Source: an uncultured bacterium
Lineage (GTDB): Bacteria > Bacillota > Clostridia > Lachnospirales > Lachnospiraceae
Length of the DNA stretch: 6,849 bases
Direction: 5' to 3'
Assembly: GCA_947086625.1 (NCBI GenBank)
Contig: CAMTZV010000077.1
Span: 1-6,849 of the forward strand
Shown here: piece by piece, positions 4,938 through 6,849 of the stretch
Layout: each line of letters opens with the position of its first letter
Position numbering within the stretch: the stretch's first letter is position 1
Notes under the pieces: generated by a model
The model's input: the letters and a program-made list of their open reading frames with translations, nothing else
Told to the model about the DNA's origin: nothing
Database searches by the model: none
Translations under genes and position numbers: made by a program

Positions 4938-6095
4938 ATGGAAAACAAAAAGCCTGCAAAAGCAAAAACTGAGGCCATGCGCGAGGAAGCGGCGGCGAAC
5001 GCTGCGGCGACCGAACAGCTCAACACGAAGTTAAATGAGCTGCTTGAGCTTGCAAAGAAAAAGAAGAATATGCTGGAATATCAGGAGATCAGCGATTATT
5101 TCAAGGATATGAGCCTGGGCGCGGAGCAGTTTGAGGAAATTCTGGAGTTTATGGAGGCGCACAATATCGACGTGCTGCGGATCTCCGACGATGACGACGA
5201 CATCCTGCTGGACGACGATGACGAGGTGGAGGTAGAGCAGATCGACTTATCCGTGCCGGACGGCGTCAGCATTGAGGATCCCGTGCGCATGTATTTAAAG
5301 GAGATCGGCAAGGTTCCGCTGCTCTCCGCGGAGGAGGAGATCGAGCTGGCAAAGCGCATGGAGCTGGGCGATATGGACGCGAAGAAGCGCCTTGCGGAGG
5401 CAAACTTGCGTCTCGTCGTGAGCATCGCCAAGCGCTATGTCGGACGCGGAATGCTCTTTCTGGATCTGATCCAGGAGGGCAATCTCGGACTGATCAAGGC
5501 GGTGGAAAAATTTGATTACCGCAAGGGCTATAAATTTTCAACGTATGCGACGTGGTGGATCCGACAGGCGATCACGCGCGCCATCGCAGATCAGGCGCGC
5601 ACGATCCGCATCCCGGTGCATATGGTGGAGACGATCAACAAGCTCATCCGCGTGTCCAGACAGCTTTTGCAGGAGCTGGGCCGCGAGCCGACCCCGGAGG
5701 AGATCGCGGTGGAGATGAACATGCCGGTGGAGCGCGTGCGTGAGATTTTAAAGATCTCGCAGGAGCCGGTGTCGCTTGAGACGCCAATCGGCGAGGAGGA
5801 GGATTCCCATCTGGGAGATTTTATACAGGACGACAACGTGCCGGTGCCCGCGGATGCGGCGGCGTTCACGCTTTTGAAGGAGCAGCTCGGCGAGGTGTTA
5901 GGGACGCTCACGGAGCGGGAGAAAAAGGTGCTGACGCTGCGCTTCGGACTGGAGGACGGGCGCGCGCGGACGCTTGAGGAGGTCGGACGGGAGTTCAACG
6001 TCACAAGAGAGCGCATCCGCCAGATCGAGGCAAAGGCGCTGCGCAAGCTGCGCCACCCCAGCCGCAGCAGAAAGCTGAAGGATTACCTTGAGTAA
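4938..6095 (+). CDS. rpoD: Primary (vegetative) RNA polymerase sigma factor RpoD/SigA
   Basis: The 385-residue housekeeping sigma factor directs core RNA polymerase to -35/-10 promoters. After a lysine/alanine-rich start, a region 1.1-like segment covers about 28-80. It is followed by an aspartate-rich tract (84-95), and then region 1.2 ([20 protein letters not shown], 111-130). Region 2 covers about 150-222 and includes [20 protein letters not shown] (174-193) and the -10 recognition helix around [18 protein letters not shown] (202-219). Region 3 follows to about 300. Region 4 (about 320-385) has the -35-reading helix-turn-helix [20 protein letters not shown] (346-365). The compact size without a long non-conserved insert matches Gram-positive SigA (B. 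subtilis type), not the longer E. coli RpoD. The position after dnaG is the classic macromolecular-synthesis arrangement. Confidence 0.98.
   Translation: MENKKPAKAKTEAMREEAAANAAATEQLNTKLNELLELAKKKKNMLEYQEISDYFKDMSLGAEQFEEILEFMEAHNIDVLRISDDDDDILLDDDDEVEVEQIDLSVPDGVSIEDPVRMYLKEIGKVPLLSAEEEIELAKRMELGDMDAKKRLAEANLRLVVSIAKRYVGRGMLFLDLIQEGNLGLIKAVEKFDYRKGYKFSTYATWWIRQAITRAIADQARTIRIPVHMVETINKLIRVSRQLLQELGREPTPEEIAVEMNMPVERVREILKISQEPVSLETPIGEEEDSHLGDFIQDDNVPVPADAAAFTLLKEQLGEVLGTLTEREKKVLTLRFGLEDGRARTLEEVGREFNVTRERIRQIEAKALRKLRHPSRSRKLKDYLE
6078..6090 (+). promoter_or_regulatory. Ribosome binding site and TTG start of trmK inside rpoD
   Basis: AAGGA (6078-6082) lies five bases before TTG (6088-6090), both within the last codons of rpoD. 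The next in-frame ATG (6136) would remove [11 protein letters not shown], the family's conserved N-terminal helix, and lacks a comparable binding site. This decides the TTG start and makes an 8-base overlap with rpoD. Confidence 0.75.
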
Positions 6096-6849
6096 TCGGA
6101 ACCGTTTATCCGAACGGCTTTTGCGCATTGCGCATATGGTACAGGCGTGCGACACGCTGGCCGACGTGGGCTGCGACCACGGCTACCTCGCCATCACGCT
6201 CGTGAAGGAGGCGCGCGTGCGGCGTGCGATCGCCACGGACATTAACGCAGGGCCGCTGCTTCGGGCACAGGAGCATATCGCGTTTGAAAAGCTGGGGGAT
6301 TACATAGAGACGCGCCGCTCGGACGGGTTTGCGCGGATCGCGCCGGGGGAGGCCGACGCTGCGGTTATCGCGGGGCTCGGCGGGAACCTGATGATCGATA
6401 TGTTGAGCCGCGGCCGCGCGGTCGTAAGAGGGCTTGGGCAGCTGGTTCTCGGGCCGCAGTCAGAGCTTTCTGCGGTGCGTGCCTTTCTGCGGGACGAGGA
6501 TTACCGGGTATGGGACGAGGATCTCGTGCTGGAGGACGGCAAATTTTATCCGCTTCTGTGCGTGAAACCGCAGGAGCCGTCGGATACCGCGGATTTCGCG
6601 CGAAAGAGCGGGCTTCCTGTGGGGCTGCTCGACGCTTACGGGCACAGGCTTCTGGCGGCGCGCCATCCAATGCTTCGTTTATTTTTGGAGCGGGAGTATG
6701 GCCAGTGCGCGCACATTTATCAGGAGCTTGCGCGCGGCGGGGACGGCTCGGAGCGCATCGCAGCGCGGCGGGAGGCGCTGCGGGCGCAGATGGAGCAAAA
6801 CCGCGCGGCGGCGGCCTTTCTCGGCGCGGACAAAGGGCGGGCTGATTTG
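6088..6849 (+). CDS. trmK: tRNA (adenine(22)-N1)-methyltransferase TrmK, 3' end cut by window
   Basis: The reading frame stays open for 254 codons from TTG 6088 to the last base, so the stop codon is outside the window. The product is a Rossmann-fold SAM-dependent methyltransferase of the TrmK (YqfN) family, which methylates N1 of A22 in the D loop of bacterial tRNAs. Motif I is [11 protein letters not shown] (25-35). ATDIN (49-53) is the acidic strand-2 position. IAGLGGNLM (94-102) matches the family's GMGG-type motif, and LVLGPQSE (119-126) replaces the more usual L-Q-P-N/Q form, with G where Q is common. The C-terminal part (about 175-254) is arginine/alanine-rich and probably helical. In B. 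subtilis the same gene also follows sigA, which supports the assignment. The 8-base overlap with rpoD suggests coupled translation. Confidence 0.9.
   Translation, partial: MSNRNRLSERLLRIAHMVQACDTLADVGCDHGYLAITLVKEARVRRAIATDINAGPLLRAQEHIAFEKLGDYIETRRSDGFARIAPGEADAAVIAGLGGNLMIDMLSRGRAVVRGLGQLVLGPQSELSAVRAFLRDEDYRVWDEDLVLEDGKFYPLLCVKPQEPSDTADFARKSGLPVGLLDAYGHRLLAARHPMLRLFLEREYGQCAHIYQELARGGDGSERIAARREALRAQMEQNRAAAAFLGADKGRADL

Noticed and set aside
5190..5225. Aspartate-rich tract in the sigma factor as an unusual insertion
   Set aside because: Acidic stretches between regions 1.1 and 1.2 are common in Gram-positive primary sigma factors, so it is not noteworthy.
6510..6845. Plus-strand 111-residue frame near the window end
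   Set aside because: It is out of frame within trmK, whose own frame is open to the last base and shows methyltransferase motifs.

Overview
The window looks like a GC-rich chromosome of a Gram-positive anaerobe of the Clostridia, most likely Lachnospiraceae. Three things point there: the gene order dgt-dnaG-rpoD-trmK, the clostridial type of vegetative sigma factor, and an anaerobe-type aldo/keto reductase with ferredoxin-like cysteine clusters. The family-level placement is inferred from protein resemblance and synteny, not from a search.

Layout, all genes on the + strand. Positions 1-55 are the 3' part of a leucine tRNA with anticodon AAG, followed by an intrinsic terminator (93-121). Positions 129-358 hold three tandem copies of an ~80-bp GC-rich unit that folds into hairpins and shows paired, compensatory changes between copies. 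A monocistronic aldo/keto reductase with two C-terminal cysteine clusters follows (408-1589), closed by a strong hairpin terminator with A and T tracts on both sides. A 335-base leader region (1590-1924) holds a candidate promoter and several hairpins upstream of dgt.

From 1925 to the window end lies a macromolecular-synthesis cluster. It contains a dGTPase-like HD hydrolase (dgt), DNA primase (dnaG, 1 nt after dgt), a 249-bp spacer packed with hairpins, the primary sigma factor (rpoD/sigA), and the tRNA m1A22 methyltransferase TrmK. TrmK starts at TTG inside the last codons of rpoD and runs off the window end. The cluster joins dNTP pool control, replication priming, transcription initiation and tRNA modification. 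Tight junctions at dgt/dnaG and rpoD/trmK suggest translational coupling. The dnaG/rpoD spacer is the likely place for RNA processing or independent rpoD expression.

The protein-coding genes are ordinary housekeeping genes. The less explained material is in the non-coding parts: the tandem structured repeat after the tRNA, the dgt leader hairpins, and the hairpin array between dnaG and rpoD. I see no clear evidence of a new multi-gene system.
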